DNA of 64,000 nt from Clostridium thermosuccinogenes (GCF_002896855.1 NZ_CP021850.1:2009665-2073664), one strand, 5' to 3'; numbered from the stretch's first letter, positions 1 through 9,210 are shown. Numbers and translations are program-made. Notes: generated by a model from the sequence alone, not told the origin.

Positions 1-43
1 TGTGAAAGCTGGAATATTGTCTCTCAAAAAGCTATGATATATA

Positions 44-1396
44 TGGTGGTGCCTCTGAAGGGGGTACATATATGCGTGGCTTTAAACATTTGAGTCAGGA
101 AGAAAGAAATATAATTGAACAAAGGTTAATCAGCAGGAAATCATTCAAAAGCATAGCACGCGAGCTTGGAAAGGACCCAACCACGATATCCAAGGAAGTG
201 AAGAACCATATCCAATTTAGGAAAACCGGCTGTTATGGAAGAGTGTTCAATGATTGTAAACATCGTATTGGTTGCCCTGTTAAGCATCTTTGCGGCAGTT
301 TGCGTTGTAGCCGTTATTGTCGCGCTTGCAAGTCTCGCATGTGTTCATCACTATGTCATGAGTATCAACAGGAAATTTGTCCCAAGCTTTCGAAGCCGCC
401 CTATGTTTGTAATGGTTGTGAAGACAAACAGTCTTGTACATTAGAGAAGAGGATTTATTCTGCAACACATGCACAAAGAGAATACGAGACAGTACGCTCT
501 GAGTGCCGTCAGGGTTTACAAATCACTGAAGAAGAAGCGATAAGATTGGATTCCATTATTAGCCCGCTGCTAATTAAAGGCCAGTCACTCCACCATATAT
601 GCATTAACCATGCTGATGAAATCATGCTCGATGAACGCACACTCTACAACTATGTGGACAAGGGTATCTTTACAGCAAAAAATATCGATATGCCAAGAGT
701 TGTACGTATGGGCAGACGTAAAAAGGGAAAAGACCAGTTCAAAGTGGATAAAAAATGCCGAATAGGCCGAACTTATCAAGACTTTCTTAAATTTATGCAA
801 GAGCATCCGGACCTTCCCGTAGTGGAAATGGACACGGTAATAGGAAGAATAGGCGGCAAAGTCCTGCTGACACTGCATTTTACTGTCCCACAGCTCATGC
901 TCGCATTCATTAGAGATGCTAATACCTCCCAATCTGTCATTGATATCTTTGATCAGCTTTACCTGGAACTAGGCCCGGATACCTTCCGCAAATTGTTCCC
1001 GGTATTACTTTGTGACAACGGCAGTGAGTTCTCGAATCCGTCCGCTATTGAATTCGATTCACATGGGCAACGCAGAACCTGTGTATTCTACTGTAATCCG
1101 CTGGCTCCTTACCAGAAAGGCGCAGCAGAAAACAACCATGCTTTGATTAGACGCATTATCCCAAAGGGTACTTCTCTTGATGAGTTTACTCAGCGGGACA
1201 TAACTCTTATGATGAACCATATCAACTCGTACAGTCGACTGAATCTCGGGGATAAAACCCCTTATTGGGCTTTTGGATTGCTCTACGGGGAAGAAATATT
1301 AAGAAGGATGAATGTAGAACTCATCCCGACAGATAATGTCACCCTGCATTCATCCCTTCTTAAGAAATAAATATTAAATAACCAGAGGCACCACCA
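44..1396 (+). mobile_element. IS30-family insertion sequence (minimum extent)
   Basis: A 14-bp perfect inverted repeat flanks the transposase gene: TGGTGGTGCCTCTG at 44-57 and its reverse complement at 1383-1396. Similarity continues outwards only imperfectly, so the true tips may lie a few tens of bases further out and the left tip may be near or beyond the window edge. IS30 elements make very short target duplications, and none could be fixed by eye. Confidence 0.7.
72..1370 (+). CDS. IS30-family transposase
   Basis: Cut-and-paste transposase of the IS30 family, 432 aa, close to the upper end of the family's usual length. Residues about 5-45 form the N-terminal helix-turn-helix seen in this family (LSQEERNIIEQRL...ARELGKDPTTISKEV). 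Residues 54-122 hold 13 cysteines, probably a metal-binding DNA-recognition region. The catalytic DDE triad is readable: D254 in VEMDTV, D315 in LLCDNGSEF and E353 in KGAAENNH. The frame is intact, with no frameshift or stop, so the element may still be active. It is flanked by matching inverted repeats. Family assignment is firm; the exact IS name is not known. Confidence 0.95.
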   Translation: MRGFKHLSQEERNIIEQRLISRKSFKSIARELGKDPTTISKEVKNHIQFRKTGCYGRVFNDCKHRIGCPVKHLCGSLRCSRYCRACKSRMCSSLCHEYQQEICPKLSKPPYVCNGCEDKQSCTLEKRIYSATHAQREYETVRSECRQGLQITEEEAIRLDSIISPLLIKGQSLHHICINHADEIMLDERTLYNYVDKGIFTAKNIDMPRVVRMGRRKKGKDQFKVDKKCRIGRTYQDFLKFMQEHPDLPVVEMDTVIGRIGGKVLLTLHFTVPQLMLAFIRDANTSQSVIDIFDQLYLELGPDTFRKLFPVLLCDNGSEFSNPSAIEFDSHGQRRTCVFYCNPLAPYQKGAAENNHALIRRIIPKGTSLDEFTQRDITLMMNHINSYSRLNLGDKTPYWAFGLLYGEEILRRMNVELIPTDNVTLHSSLLKK

Positions 1397-1837
1397 GCCA
1401 CAACTCTATAAGCATTTACAAACAGGGTGGAAATTACTCTTGCAAAAAGTTAGTTAATCTTCACACCTCTAGTTTGATATACCCAAAAAAGGGCTGGCTT
1501 TGTTCCTCTACTTCATATTTTAACCTATTATTGACTGAAAAGCATTAAAAATTTGCCTAAATAAACTAATCCAAAACCCGCTGAATTACTATTTTTCTCA
1601 ATGATAACAGCATCCATGGAATTTACTTTTGCAAAGTGGAAATTACCTTTTCAATTGACCTGAATTTTATTTTTAATAGAATACATTGGTATTACCATCG
1701 GGCAATCAATATCTTCATCTGGATTAATCCAGTACATATTCCGGAGCAAAATCCATTTATTTCATAGGAAGGTCTGGACATCCTGCTCTCATTAAAGTAT
1801 TATGTAATCAAACTATGACTATAGGACGGGTGATTTC
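1397..1837. other. Non-coding stretch with possible IS debris
   Basis: No credible gene in about 440 bases. It holds an 11-bp direct repeat GTGGAAATTAC at 1427-1437 and 1636-1646, each next to a TTGCAAA-like tract (TCTTGCAAAAAG after the first, TTTTGCAAA before the second). Repeated end-binding sites of this kind occur at the termini of some insertion sequences, so this may be the remains of another element. No transposase fragment is visible. The promoter for the following gene must lie here, but no convincing one was picked out. Confidence 0.4.
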
Positions 1838-2611
1838 ATGATAAAAGTGATTGCGATAGGAAACAGCTTTTCTGTAGATGCGGTTGAATACTTGAGGGAT
1901 ATTGCTGCAGCCGGCGGTGTAGACATGCTGGTGGGCAACTTGTATATAGGGGGATGCAGCCTTAAGACCCATTGGAATAATGCCTGCAGTGACGCTAAAG
2001 CATATATTTATTACAGGTTTGATAAAAACACCAGAGAAGAAACATCCGATGTTTCTATTAGAGAAGCGCTGGAAAGCGAAGAATGGGATATCGTAACAAT
2101 GCAGCAGGCAAGCTATGATAGCGGTGTGTACGGCACATATGAACCATACCTTTCAAATTTGTCGAGATATGTGAGGAATATTCGGCCGATGGCTGAACAG
2201 GTTATCCATCAGACATGGGCATACGAAATTGACAGTGACCATGAAGGTTTTTTAAATTACAATAAGGATCAATTGATAATGTTTAATGCCTTAAAGGATG
2301 CTTACAGCAAGGCTGCAAAATCACTGGGGGCACGGATTATACCCTGTGGTGAGGCAATTCAGAAAGCGAGGGCATCTCATCTGTTTGATTATGCCAACGG
2401 AGGAAAATCCCTCTGCAGAGATGGTTTTCATGCCAGCATACCTCAGGGCAGATATTTGCTGGGTGCTGTTTGGTACGAGTTTCTGACGGGAAAAAGCATA
2501 CTGGAAAACCCCTTCGTGCCTTATGATGAAAATACCTCATCTTCCCCTACTTTGGAAGAACTGGCTGTGCTGAAGCAATGCGCCCATGAAGCGGTTTTGC
2601 AGTATAGATGA
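1838..2611 (+). CDS. SGNH/GDSL-type protein (DUF4886-like)
   Basis: Probable cytoplasmic SGNH-hydrolase-fold protein, 257 aa, resembling the DUF4886 family. The N-terminal IGNSFSVDA block supplies the nucleophile serine. A middle TMQQASYDSG segment and a C-terminal RDGFHAS motif (Asp...His) complete the expected catalytic pattern. There is no signal peptide or membrane segment. The start ATG follows a GGACGGG ribosome site at about 1824-1830. The substrate is unknown; relatives are predicted carbohydrate or acyl esterases. It stands alone, about 100 bp before the PHP phosphatase gene on the same strand. Confidence 0.75.
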   Translation: MIKVIAIGNSFSVDAVEYLRDIAAAGGVDMLVGNLYIGGCSLKTHWNNACSDAKAYIYYRFDKNTREETSDVSIREALESEEWDIVTMQQASYDSGVYGTYEPYLSNLSRYVRNIRPMAEQVIHQTWAYEIDSDHEGFLNYNKDQLIMFNALKDAYSKAAKSLGARIIPCGEAIQKARASHLFDYANGGKSLCRDGFHASIPQGRYLLGAVWYEFLTGKSILENPFVPYDENTSSSPTLEELAVLKQCAHEAVLQYR

Positions 2612-2714
2612 TTTTAATACTGCCAGGCTAAGCTGTATCTATTACAAAAGTGAAGAGATTTGTGGTACAATATATAGGTTGTTGTTATATTAATTGAGAT
2701 GGAGTGAATGTAAT

Positions 2715-3524
2715 ATGTTTGACTGCCATGTCCACAGCAGTTTTTCTGGTGACAGTGAAATGCCGGCGGAAGCCGCATGTGAAAAAGCTATAGAAGTAGG
2801 CTTAGATGGAATTGCCTTTACCGACCATACGGACATTGATTTCCCTGGTTCTGATTTTGATTTTATGATTGACTATGACGAATATTTTGAGTTCATGGAT
2901 AAATTAGCAAAAAAGTACGAAGGTCGGCTTAAAGTTTTAAAAGGCATAGAAGCTGGAATTCAACCTCATGTAATGGATGATACTTCAAAGATCATCAAAA
3001 ATTATGACTTTGATTTTGTGATCGGTTCCATCCATGTTGTCGATGGAAAAGATACGTACAAACCTTCATATTTTGAGGGATTAAGCAAGCATGAGGCTTA
3101 CTCAAAGGATTTGAAGGCTATTGCCTGGATGGTGAAGGAATTTGACGATTTTGATATAGCCGGGCATTTTGACTATATAATCAGAAAAGCTCCTTATGAA
3201 GACAGGAATTTGAGATACTGCGAATTCTCAGATATCTTTGATGAGATTTTCAAAAGCCTGATAGCCAAGGGAAAAGGCTTTGAAGTCAATACATCCTCTT
3301 TCCGGGAGTATAAAGGAATTATCACCCCGGTGTATGATATAGACATATTGAAACGTTATCACGAGCTGGGCGGTGAAATAATCACTTTTGGTTCCGATTC
3401 CCACACCACTGAGTATTTAGGCTATAAATTTGATTTCTATAAATGTGTGCTTCAAGAGATCGGATTCAAGTATGTAGCTCATTATGAAAAGAGAAAACCT
3501 GTGTTTGAAAAGATAGATGCTTAA
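2715..3524 (+). CDS. Histidinol-phosphatase, PHP family (HisJ-like)
   Basis: PHP-domain phosphoesterase, 269 aa, the size of HisJ-type histidinol-phosphatases, which release phosphate from L-histidinol phosphate. Metal-binding motifs run in order: HVH at residues 5-7, TDHTD, GSIHVVDG, AGHFDYI and GSDSHT near the C-terminus. I chose ATG 2715 because GGAG at 2701-2704 sits 10 bases upstream; an upstream in-frame TTG at 2694 has no such site. No other his genes are nearby, so the substrate is inferred from the family. A strong terminator follows at 3561. Confidence 0.85.
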   Translation: MFDCHVHSSFSGDSEMPAEAACEKAIEVGLDGIAFTDHTDIDFPGSDFDFMIDYDEYFEFMDKLAKKYEGRLKVLKGIEAGIQPHVMDDTSKIIKNYDFDFVIGSIHVVDGKDTYKPSYFEGLSKHEAYSKDLKAIAWMVKEFDDFDIAGHFDYIIRKAPYEDRNLRYCEFSDIFDEIFKSLIAKGKGFEVNTSSFREYKGIITPVYDIDILKRYHELGGEIITFGSDSHTTEYLGYKFDFYKCVLQEIGFKYVAHYEKRKPVFEKIDA

Positions 3525-3560
3525 CGGGGATAAAAAGGCACCTTTTCAAGGAGTTCAGAT

Positions 3561-3606
3561 AAATACTGCACTAAAGGCTTAAACCTTTGGTGCAGTATTT
3601 GTTTTC
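3561..3606 (+). terminator. Intrinsic terminator after the PHP phosphatase gene
   Basis: A 17-pair stem, AAATACTGCAC then a T-G wobble then AAAGG, with loop CTTAAA and its complement ending at 3600, is followed by a GTTTTCGTTT tract. It lies between convergent genes and could also stop the mnmA transcript arriving from the other side, although the U-tract on that strand is weaker. Confidence 0.85.
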
Positions 3607-3675
3607 GTTTCTCCAACTTGAAAAAATAATATGCAGCTTAACTAATCACATGTCTAAATATTTTCCTTATGTTTG

Positions 3676-4758
3676 TCAGCTTTCTATAACTCCGCCTCCG
3701 ACAACTGTATCACCATCATAGAACACGACTGACTGTCCCGGAGTGATAGCTCTTTGAGGCTGGTCAAACACCACTTTTACCCTGCCGGAATCATAAGGCA
3801 TGATCAAGGCATCGGCTTCCTTTGCCGAATATCTTATTTTAGCTTTCACTCTCATCTCGCCTTCGAGCTTTTCTATGGAAATGAAATTTAAATCTCCGGC
3901 AATTAGGGTATCGGAAAAGACTTCGGTCTCATCCCCCAGGATAACCCTGTTGTTTTTTGCGTCAATTCCTACAACATAAACCGGTTTTCCAAAGCTGATT
4001 CCCAAACCTTTTCTTTGTCCTACGGTGTAATATACTATACCTTTGTGCTTTCCCAGCACATTCCCCTTGGTATCTACAAAATCCCCGGGCTTAATTTCAG
4101 CATCGGTATTTTCCCTTATAAACCTGCCGTAATCATTATCATCCACGAAGCAGATTTCCTGGCTGTCAGGCTTGGTTGCCACTGTCAGTCCAATTTCCCT
4201 GGCAATCTTTCTGACATCCTCCTTGTTATAATCCCCTATGGGAAAAAGGGTTCTCGATAGCTGGTCCTGGGTAAGATTATAAAGGGCATAAGTTTGATCC
4301 TTCCTGTCGGTCACCGACTTTTTCAGGAGGAATCTTTTTTTCCCTTCATCATATTCAATTTTGGCATAATGGCCTGTGGCAACATAATCTATGCCCATCG
4401 ATACGGCTTTATTCAGCATGGCTTCAAACTTTACATGTCTGTTGCAAGCAATGCATGGATTGGGGGTGCGTCCTTTGAGATACTCATCCTTGAAATACTC
4501 TATAACGCTGTCATTGAAAACTTCCTTGAAATTCAGTACATAGTAAGGTATCCCCAGCCTATTGGCAACCCTTCTCGCATCATCCACAGCAGACAGGGAG
4601 CAGCATCCTCCCTCCGTCCTTTTGAGTTCTTCATCCATATCAGGCCATATCTGAAGGGTTGCACCAATTACATCATAACCTTTTTCCAATAATATAGCGG
4701 CAGCTACTGAACTATCAACGCCGCCGCTCATACCAACCATAACCTTCTTTTTAGTCAT
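3676..4758 (-). CDS. mnmA: tRNA-uridine 2-sulfurtransferase MnmA
   Basis: Installs the 2-thio group on wobble uridine 34 of tRNAs for Lys, Glu and Gln; 360 aa, normal length. The PP-loop motif MSGGVDSS is at the N-terminus. The two catalytic cysteines are in [12 protein letters not shown] and SQEICFV, and the [11 protein letters not shown]-terminal barrel motif is present. The start at 4758 gives the usual [13 protein letters not shown] beginning and has GAGGAG 10 bases upstream; an ATG at 4776, directly after the iscU stop, is the alternative. It is last in the rrf2-iscS-iscU-mnmA operon, so its sulfur donor is almost certainly the adjacent IscS. Confidence 0.97.
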   Translation of the reverse strand: MTKKKVMVGMSGGVDSSVAAAILLEKGYDVIGATLQIWPDMDEELKRTEGGCCSLSAVDDARRVANRLGIPYYVLNFKEVFNDSVIEYFKDEYLKGRTPNPCIACNRHVKFEAMLNKAVSMGIDYVATGHYAKIEYDEGKKRFLLKKSVTDRKDQTYALYNLTQDQLSRTLFPIGDYNKEDVRKIAREIGLTVATKPDSQEICFVDDNDYGRFIRENTDAEIKPGDFVDTKGNVLGKHKGIVYYTVGQRKGLGISFGKPVYVVGIDAKNNRVILGDETEVFSDTLIAGDLNFISIEKLEGEMRVKAKIRYSAKEADALIMPYDSGRVKVVFDQPQRAITPGQSVVFYDGDTVVGGGVIES

Positions 4759-4778
4759 GCCGGCTAAACTCCTCATTT

Positions 4779-5234
4779 TTAATCCTCGTCCAGTTCTTCA
4801 TCGTGGTGGTGATGTATGTCATCACATCTTCTGCCACAGGCATTGTTTGCATCACTGCTGTCCTTCAAGCCGTTTTTTACCATGTAGTCATCGATGGCTG
4901 CTCTTATTGCTTCCTCGGCAAGGTTTGAACAGTGCATCTTTACTGGCGGAAGCCCATCCAGAGCATCAGCGACTGCTTTGTTGGTAATCTTCAGGGCTTC
5001 TTCAATGGTCTTCCCTTTTACAAGCTCCGTAGCCATGCTGCTGGTAGCAACAGCCGCACCACATCCGAAGGTTTTGAACTTGGCATCCTTGATTACGCCG
5101 TTTTCTATCTTAAGATACATTTTCATTATATCTCCGCATTTCGGATTTCCAACCTGACCTACTCCGTCTGCGTTTTCTATTTCTCCTACATTTCTTGGAT
5201 TTGTAAAGTGGTCCATTACTTTTTCACTATACAT
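4779..5234 (-). CDS. iscU: Fe-S cluster scaffold IscU/NifU-like with His-rich tail
   Basis: Scaffold on which [2Fe-2S]/[4Fe-4S] clusters are built from IscS-derived sulfur. The three ligand cysteines are C33 (NPKCGD), C58 (FGCGAA) and C102 (KMHCSNLAE), and the conserved Asp is D35. The protein has 151 aa; the IscU core ends near residue 122. After it comes an acidic tail with a CGRRC pair (C133, C137) and four consecutive histidines (141-144), probably an extra metal site. It starts 2 bp after iscS and ends 2-20 bp before mnmA, so it is translationally close to both. Confidence 0.96.
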   Translation of the reverse strand: MYSEKVMDHFTNPRNVGEIENADGVGQVGNPKCGDIMKMYLKIENGVIKDAKFKTFGCGAAVATSSMATELVKGKTIEEALKITNKAVADALDGLPPVKMHCSNLAEEAIRAAIDDYMVKNGLKDSSDANNACGRRCDDIHHHHDEELDED

Positions 5235-5236
5235 TT

Positions 5237-6418
5237 TTATTCCCCTTTCACGGCTTTTTCATATAATGGAGACATCTCCCTAAGCCTATTTACTATGTCC
5301 GGCAGAACCTCCATCAGGTAATCAATATCTTCATCCGTATTTTCCTCACCAAAGGTAATCCTCAAAGAACCATGAGCTATCTCATGGGGCAAACCTATTG
5401 CAAGCAGCACATGGGACGGGTCTAAGGATCCGGAAGTACATGCCGAACCGCTGGAGGCTGCGATGCCTTTCATATCCAGCATGAGCAGCAGTGATTCTCC
5501 TTCTATGAACTCAAAAGAGAAATTGACATTGCCCGGAAGCCTCTTTTCTCTATGACCGTTCAATTTAACAAACGGTATTTTTTTCATTACTTCATCTATG
5601 GTTCTGTCCCTTAAGGCTATAAGCTTTTTATTATATTCCTCGAGATTTGCTGTGGCCAGTTCAATAGCTTTTCCCATGCCTACAATGTTTGCAACACTTT
5701 CAGTGCTTGCTCTTCTGCCTCTTTCCTGAGCGCCTCCATGAATGAAAGAGTTGATTTTTGTTCCCTTTCTTATATAAAGGGCTCCAACCCCTTTGGGTCC
5801 ATAAAATTTATGGGCGGAAAGGGATAAAAGGTCAACATTGAGCTCTTCTACATTTATTGGAATATTGCCGACAGCTTGTACCGCATCGGTATGAAAATAA
5901 ATGCCCTTTTCCCTGGCGATTTTGCCGATTTCAGCTATAGGCTGAATAGTGCCTATCTCGTTATTGGCAAACATGATAGTAATGAGGATTGTGTTAGGTT
6001 TTATGGCATCCCTGACCTGTTCCGGCGTGACCAGACCGTCCTTGTCCACAGGCAGGTATGTAACCTCAAAACCGTCGCTTTCCAGGTACTGGCATGTATG
6101 AAGCACAGCATGGTGCTCAATGGCTGTTGTAATTATATGGTTGCCCTTATGCCTGTTGGTATAGGCAATGCCTTTTATAGCCCAGTTGTCGGCTTCAGTG
6201 CCGGAACCGGTGAAGAATATCTCCTGGGGTTTGGCTCCCAGTGCGGCAGCAACCTTGTCTCTGGCCTCATCGATGGCCTTCTTGCTTTCACGGCCTATGG
6301 AATATATAGAAGAAGGATTGCCATACTTTTCTGTAAAATATGGAATCATTTCTTCAAGAACTTCAGGTTTTACAGCAGTTGTAGCTGCATGATCCAAATA
6401 TACAGATCTGTTTCCCAT
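5237..6418 (-). CDS. iscS: Cysteine desulfurase IscS/NifS
   Basis: PLP enzyme converting cysteine to alanine plus enzyme-bound persulfide for Fe-S assembly and tRNA thiolation. It has 393 aa. The PLP lysine is K204 in [10 protein letters not shown], the persulfide cysteine C327 in [10 protein letters not shown], and the C-terminal DPSHVL segment is typical of the IscS/NifS class I group. The ATG has AAGGAG upstream. It follows the Rrf2 regulator gene by 193 bp and precedes iscU by 2 bp. It is a separate gene from the second desulfurase at 23.2-24.4 kb, which partners ThiI. Confidence 0.96.
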   Translation of the reverse strand: MGNRSVYLDHAATTAVKPEVLEEMIPYFTEKYGNPSSIYSIGRESKKAIDEARDKVAAALGAKPQEIFFTGSGTEADNWAIKGIAYTNRHKGNHIITTAIEHHAVLHTCQYLESDGFEVTYLPVDKDGLVTPEQVRDAIKPNTILITIMFANNEIGTIQPIAEIGKIAREKGIYFHTDAVQAVGNIPINVEELNVDLLSLSAHKFYGPKGVGALYIRKGTKINSFIHGGAQERGRRASTESVANIVGMGKAIELATANLEEYNKKLIALRDRTIDEVMKKIPFVKLNGHREKRLPGNVNFSFEFIEGESLLLMLDMKGIAASSGSACTSGSLDPSHVLLAIGLPHEIAHGSLRITFGEENTDEDIDYLMEVLPDIVNRLREMSPLYEKAVKGE

Positions 6419-6611
6419 AGTTATTACTCCTTAGAACTTGATTAAAATTCAGTGTATTATCATTCAGGCAGCTTAGTCTATTATTCCATAGATCAAACTG
6501 CTTATTTGCATCGGCAGATACTTTATTTTATATAAAGCACGCTACTGATATTTTTTCCCTGCTCTGATTTGTTTAAACAACAATTTCTACTAAATTTATA
6601 GGATTTCTTGT

Positions 6612-7061
6612 CTAGATATAATACATATAGTTGTCCTTGTTGTTAAGCTTATTATACTCCTGAACAAGATCCTTGAGACTGATGGAATCAACAGCCTCAT
6701 TTATTTTGTCCCTCATCTTTTCCCATATTAGCTTTGTAACGCAGTTATCCGCCCTTGTACAGCTTTGGGCATTTTCCTCCAGCACGCAATCCACAGGAGC
6801 AAGTGAACCTTCCAGAGCGCGAAGTATAGAACCTATGGATATTTCTTCGGGTTTCCCGGCCAGATAATATCCACCCTGTGCTCCTCTGACGCTTTTTACA
6901 AGCCCGGATTTTTTTAATGTTGCAAATAACTGTTCAAGGTAATTCTCTGAGATTTCTTGCCTTTCAGCTATGCTTTTCAATGAAACCTGACCTTCCGACG
7001 AGTGGATTGCAATGTCCAGCATAGCCTTAACCCCATATCTTCCCTTGGTTGATAGCTTCAT
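6612..7061 (-). CDS. iscR: Rrf2-family regulator, IscR-like
   Basis: Winged-helix repressor/sensor of the Rrf2 family, 149 aa, first gene of the iron-sulfur operon. The N-terminal MKLSTKGRYGVKAMLDIA and the RGAQGGYYLAG wing are diagnostic. Three cysteines, C92, C101 and C107, match in number and place the Fe-S cluster ligands of IscR, with a longer first gap (8 residues instead of 5). This argues for an Fe-S-sensing IscR type rather than the CymR type, which lacks them. GGAGG lies 9 bases before the ATG. The perfect palindrome just upstream is the obvious autoregulatory operator. Confidence 0.92.
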   Translation of the reverse strand: MKLSTKGRYGVKAMLDIAIHSSEGQVSLKSIAERQEISENYLEQLFATLKKSGLVKSVRGAQGGYYLAGKPEEISIGSILRALEGSLAPVDCVLEENAQSCTRADNCVTKLIWEKMRDKINEAVDSISLKDLVQEYNKLNNKDNYMYYI

Positions 7062-7079
7062 TTAAACAATCCTCCAATT

Positions 7080-7096
7080 CCAAGTATATTACTTGG
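7080..7096. promoter_or_regulatory. Palindromic operator for the Rrf2 regulator
   Basis: Perfect 7-3-7 inverted repeat CCAAGTA-TAT-TACTTGG between the predicted transcription start and the ribosome site of the Rrf2 gene. Position and symmetry fit a repressor roadblock. The half-site resembles CymR/Rrf2-type boxes. Confidence 0.7.
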
Positions 7097-7114
7097 TTTT
7101 AACAATAATAGATT

Positions 7115-7138
7115 AGCACTATGACAAATAAATGTCAA
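7115..7138 (-). promoter_or_regulatory. Promoter of the rrf2-iscS-iscU-mnmA operon (-35 and spacer)
   Basis: On the minus strand TTGACA (7133-7138) is followed after 17 bases by TAATCT (about 7110-7115), a consensus -35 with a weaker -10. A second dyad, TGACA-6-TGTCA, overlaps the -35 element. Confidence 0.6.
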
Positions 7139-7189
7139 TAAAAATGCTAATAATTTCTGCAAGGTGTCGGAAAGTCTTGTAACTCTTGA

Positions 7190-7468
7190 TTAAAACAGAG
7201 GAGTATAGCTCCTGGAAGTCAGAATTCTTTCAATTTCATCAATGCTTTTTCCCATAGCGTTTATCAAAAGAATACCATAGTTGTCCCTTGAGCCGGTATT
7301 CATCTGCTGAAAGTTGTTGGAGGTTATATGAGATAACTGGAAAGACCTGCCTGAATATATCATCGCATCAATCGGATATTTGTATCCTTCCAGGTCTACC
7401 ACCTGGTATCCTCTGCTCCTTAAAGCATTCTTTATATCATCTAGGCCTTGTTGAACTGCTATAACTAT
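7190..7468 (-). CDS. YkuS-like protein (UPF0180 type), apparent AUA start
   Basis: Small protein of about 92 aa similar to the YkuS/UPF0180 family, function unknown. Readable family features are the IAVQQGLDDIKNALRSRGYQVV start, the DAMIYSG strand and the YGILLINAMGKSIDEIERIL segment. The only standard start in frame is GTG at 7477, but that codon lies inside the ribosome site GGGAGG (7477-7482). The codon at ideal distance (8 bases) is ATA at 7468, and starting there gives an N-terminus like that of the family. The start is therefore uncertain, with AUA the best-placed candidate. Confidence 0.7.
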   Translation of the reverse strand: MVIAVQQGLDDIKNALRSRGYQVVDLEGYKYPIDAMIYSGRSFQLSHITSNNFQQMNTGSRDNYGILLINAMGKSIDEIERILTSRSYTPLF

Positions 7469-7658
7469 AGAAAACACCTCCCGGCTTTATGTATAATATT
7501 TGAAAAATTACATTTATAGTATCTTCACCCTTAGGTATTTTATACAGTTACACTTGAACCAGGCTTTTTATGGACTGGCTTATTTGCATCAAGAGTTATA
7601 ATTGAATACTGCAGGAAAAGAGAAATTGATTTATAAAGGTACTGCTGTAGCGACAAAT

Positions 7659-7686
7659 GGCCATAGGAAGAAAACTTCCTATGGCC
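7659..7686 (-). terminator. Hairpin downstream of larA
   Basis: Perfect 12-bp stem GGCCATAGGAAG, loop AAAA, 31 bp beyond the larA stop. The following minus-strand tract ATTTGTC is only moderately U-rich, so it may be a weak terminator or an mRNA-stabilising structure. Confidence 0.55.
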
Positions 7687-7717
7687 GTCATGCTTTGATT
7701 TTCCAGACTCTACAAAT

Positions 7718-8968
7718 CTATGCTTTGACATAAGGAAGGGTTGAACCTCCATAGGGCATGAGCAAAACTTTTGCATCCTGACCCAACTCATTAAAGGCTG
7801 ATTCCAATGCTTCGCTTATGTCATCAAAGGGCTCCATAAAGAGCTTCCTGACAAAATCTTTTTCCAGATCGGATACCAGGTATATTTTTGCCTTTTTCTG
7901 TACGAGGGCTATTGCAGCTGCCTTGTGTCCGCCCAGTTCGAAATTCTTCTGTATATCGCTTATCATGCTGTCCGGAGAATCAGCATTAAGAAGCCATCTT
8001 TCAAAGACCTCTTCTCCTAAGCCTTCAGTGCAGGATGCCAGCAAAATCACAATGCCTCCATCTCTTACGGCATGTTTTGAATTATCCAGGGCTTTCTGAG
8101 CCTGGTACAAATTAATATCCTTAGGATAACCTCCCGGTGTGGTTATGACGATATCGGCCTTTTGAGGTATTTCCACTTTATATAAGCTGTCAAGAAATTT
8201 GCATCCTTCCCTGTGAGCGTGCACATGGTGTCCGGCAACGGCTTTGATTATGTTTTTCTTTTCATCCAGAACCACATTCAATATGAAATCTATAGGTACG
8301 AACTGCACAACCTCTTCGATATCAAGGCGGACAGGATTATCATCCATAGCTCCGGCTCTGGCCTCATTCTTTACCATTGCGCTGTGATTGGCCTGGATTG
8401 CAGCCCTGGTAGAAACGCCAGGCATTATCGCCTTTGCTCCTCCGCTGTATCCGGCAAAGTAATGAAATTCGATATTGCCCAGGCATATTCTTCTATCGGC
8501 TTTTGCTACGGCACTGAAAATATCTACCGGAGTGCCTCTGGATGTTACACCCATATGCACAAAATCCGAGGGGTCACTGTCTACACACTGAACCTTATTG
8601 TATACATCTTCTCCCACCAGATATTTTTTTTCTTCCTCCGTATGTTTTCTATGGCTTCCCAAAGCAAATACCACAGTTATGTCTTCATATTTTACCCCTG
8701 CTTCCCTCAGCTCTTCCAGAATCAATGGAAGCACGATTTTGCTTGGCATTGGCCTTGTAATATCGCTGGTAATTATAGCGACTTTTTCACCCGGCTTTAT
8801 TATTTTGGACAGACGATCTGTGCCAATCGGGTTGTCCAGTGCCCTTTTTACTTCATCGGCCCCTGTAAGCTTGATATCCACATGGTTTTGCCTCAATTCC
8901 ATAAGGATGTTTTCATCATTAATGTCAAATTCTTTATATGTCCTCCCATACCCATACTTAAAATGCAT
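7718..8968 (-). CDS. larA: LarA-family nickel-pincer racemase (lactate racemase-like)
   Basis: Member of the LarA family, 416 aa, enzymes that racemise or epimerise 2-hydroxyacids with a nickel-pincer cofactor tethered to a lysine. Key residues align with Lactobacillus LarA: H106 and H109 in ALGSHRKHT, H169 in IEFHY, the cofactor lysine K179 in GYSGGAKA, and H195. GGAGGG precedes the ATG. The cofactor genes larB, larC and larE are absent nearby, so they must be elsewhere. The family covers many substrates, so lactate is only one possibility. Confidence 0.88.
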   Translation of the reverse strand: MHFKYGYGRTYKEFDINDENILMELRQNHVDIKLTGADEVKRALDNPIGTDRLSKIIKPGEKVAIITSDITRPMPSKIVLPLILEELREAGVKYEDITVVFALGSHRKHTEEEKKYLVGEDVYNKVQCVDSDPSDFVHMGVTSRGTPVDIFSAVAKADRRICLGNIEFHYFAGYSGGAKAIMPGVSTRAAIQANHSAMVKNEARAGAMDDNPVRLDIEEVVQFVPIDFILNVVLDEKKNIIKAVAGHHVHAHREGCKFLDSLYKVEIPQKADIVITTPGGYPKDINLYQAQKALDNSKHAVRDGGIVILLASCTEGLGEEVFERWLLNADSPDSMISDIQKNFELGGHKAAAIALVQKKAKIYLVSDLEKDFVRKLFMEPFDDISEALESAFNELGQDAKVLLMPYGGSTLPYVKA

Positions 8969-9051
8969 TGTAAATCATCCCTCCAAAATTGTTGAAATCT
9001 TATTTTGCACAGCAAATAAAGCCTTTGCAGCTCTTTATCTGCCAGCACATT

Positions 9052-9210
9052 CTACTTCTTTCTGTTAATGACCAGGAAAAAATATATACATATCGCCGCG
9101 TAAATAATAGTGCTAAATCCCAGATGATACTGCAGCACAAATATATTAATCAGCAGCAGAATAAAACCTATCAGCATTATCCAGGCAAAAATGCGTCTTT
9201 TTATATCCAT
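9052..9210 (-). CDS. Small two-helix membrane protein
   Basis: Unrecognised 52-aa membrane protein. After MDIKRRIF come two hydrophobic segments (about 9-25 and 32-48) separated by LQYHLGFS, then a basic end INRKK. The start at 9210 is chosen because GGAGGAG lies 5 bases upstream; the open frame extends further up without a ribosome site. It sits upstream of larA on the same strand with an 83-bp gap and may be co-transcribed with it. No function is claimed. Confidence 0.6.
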   Translation of the reverse strand: MDIKRRIFAWIMLIGFILLLINIFVLQYHLGFSTIIYAAICIYFFLVINRKK

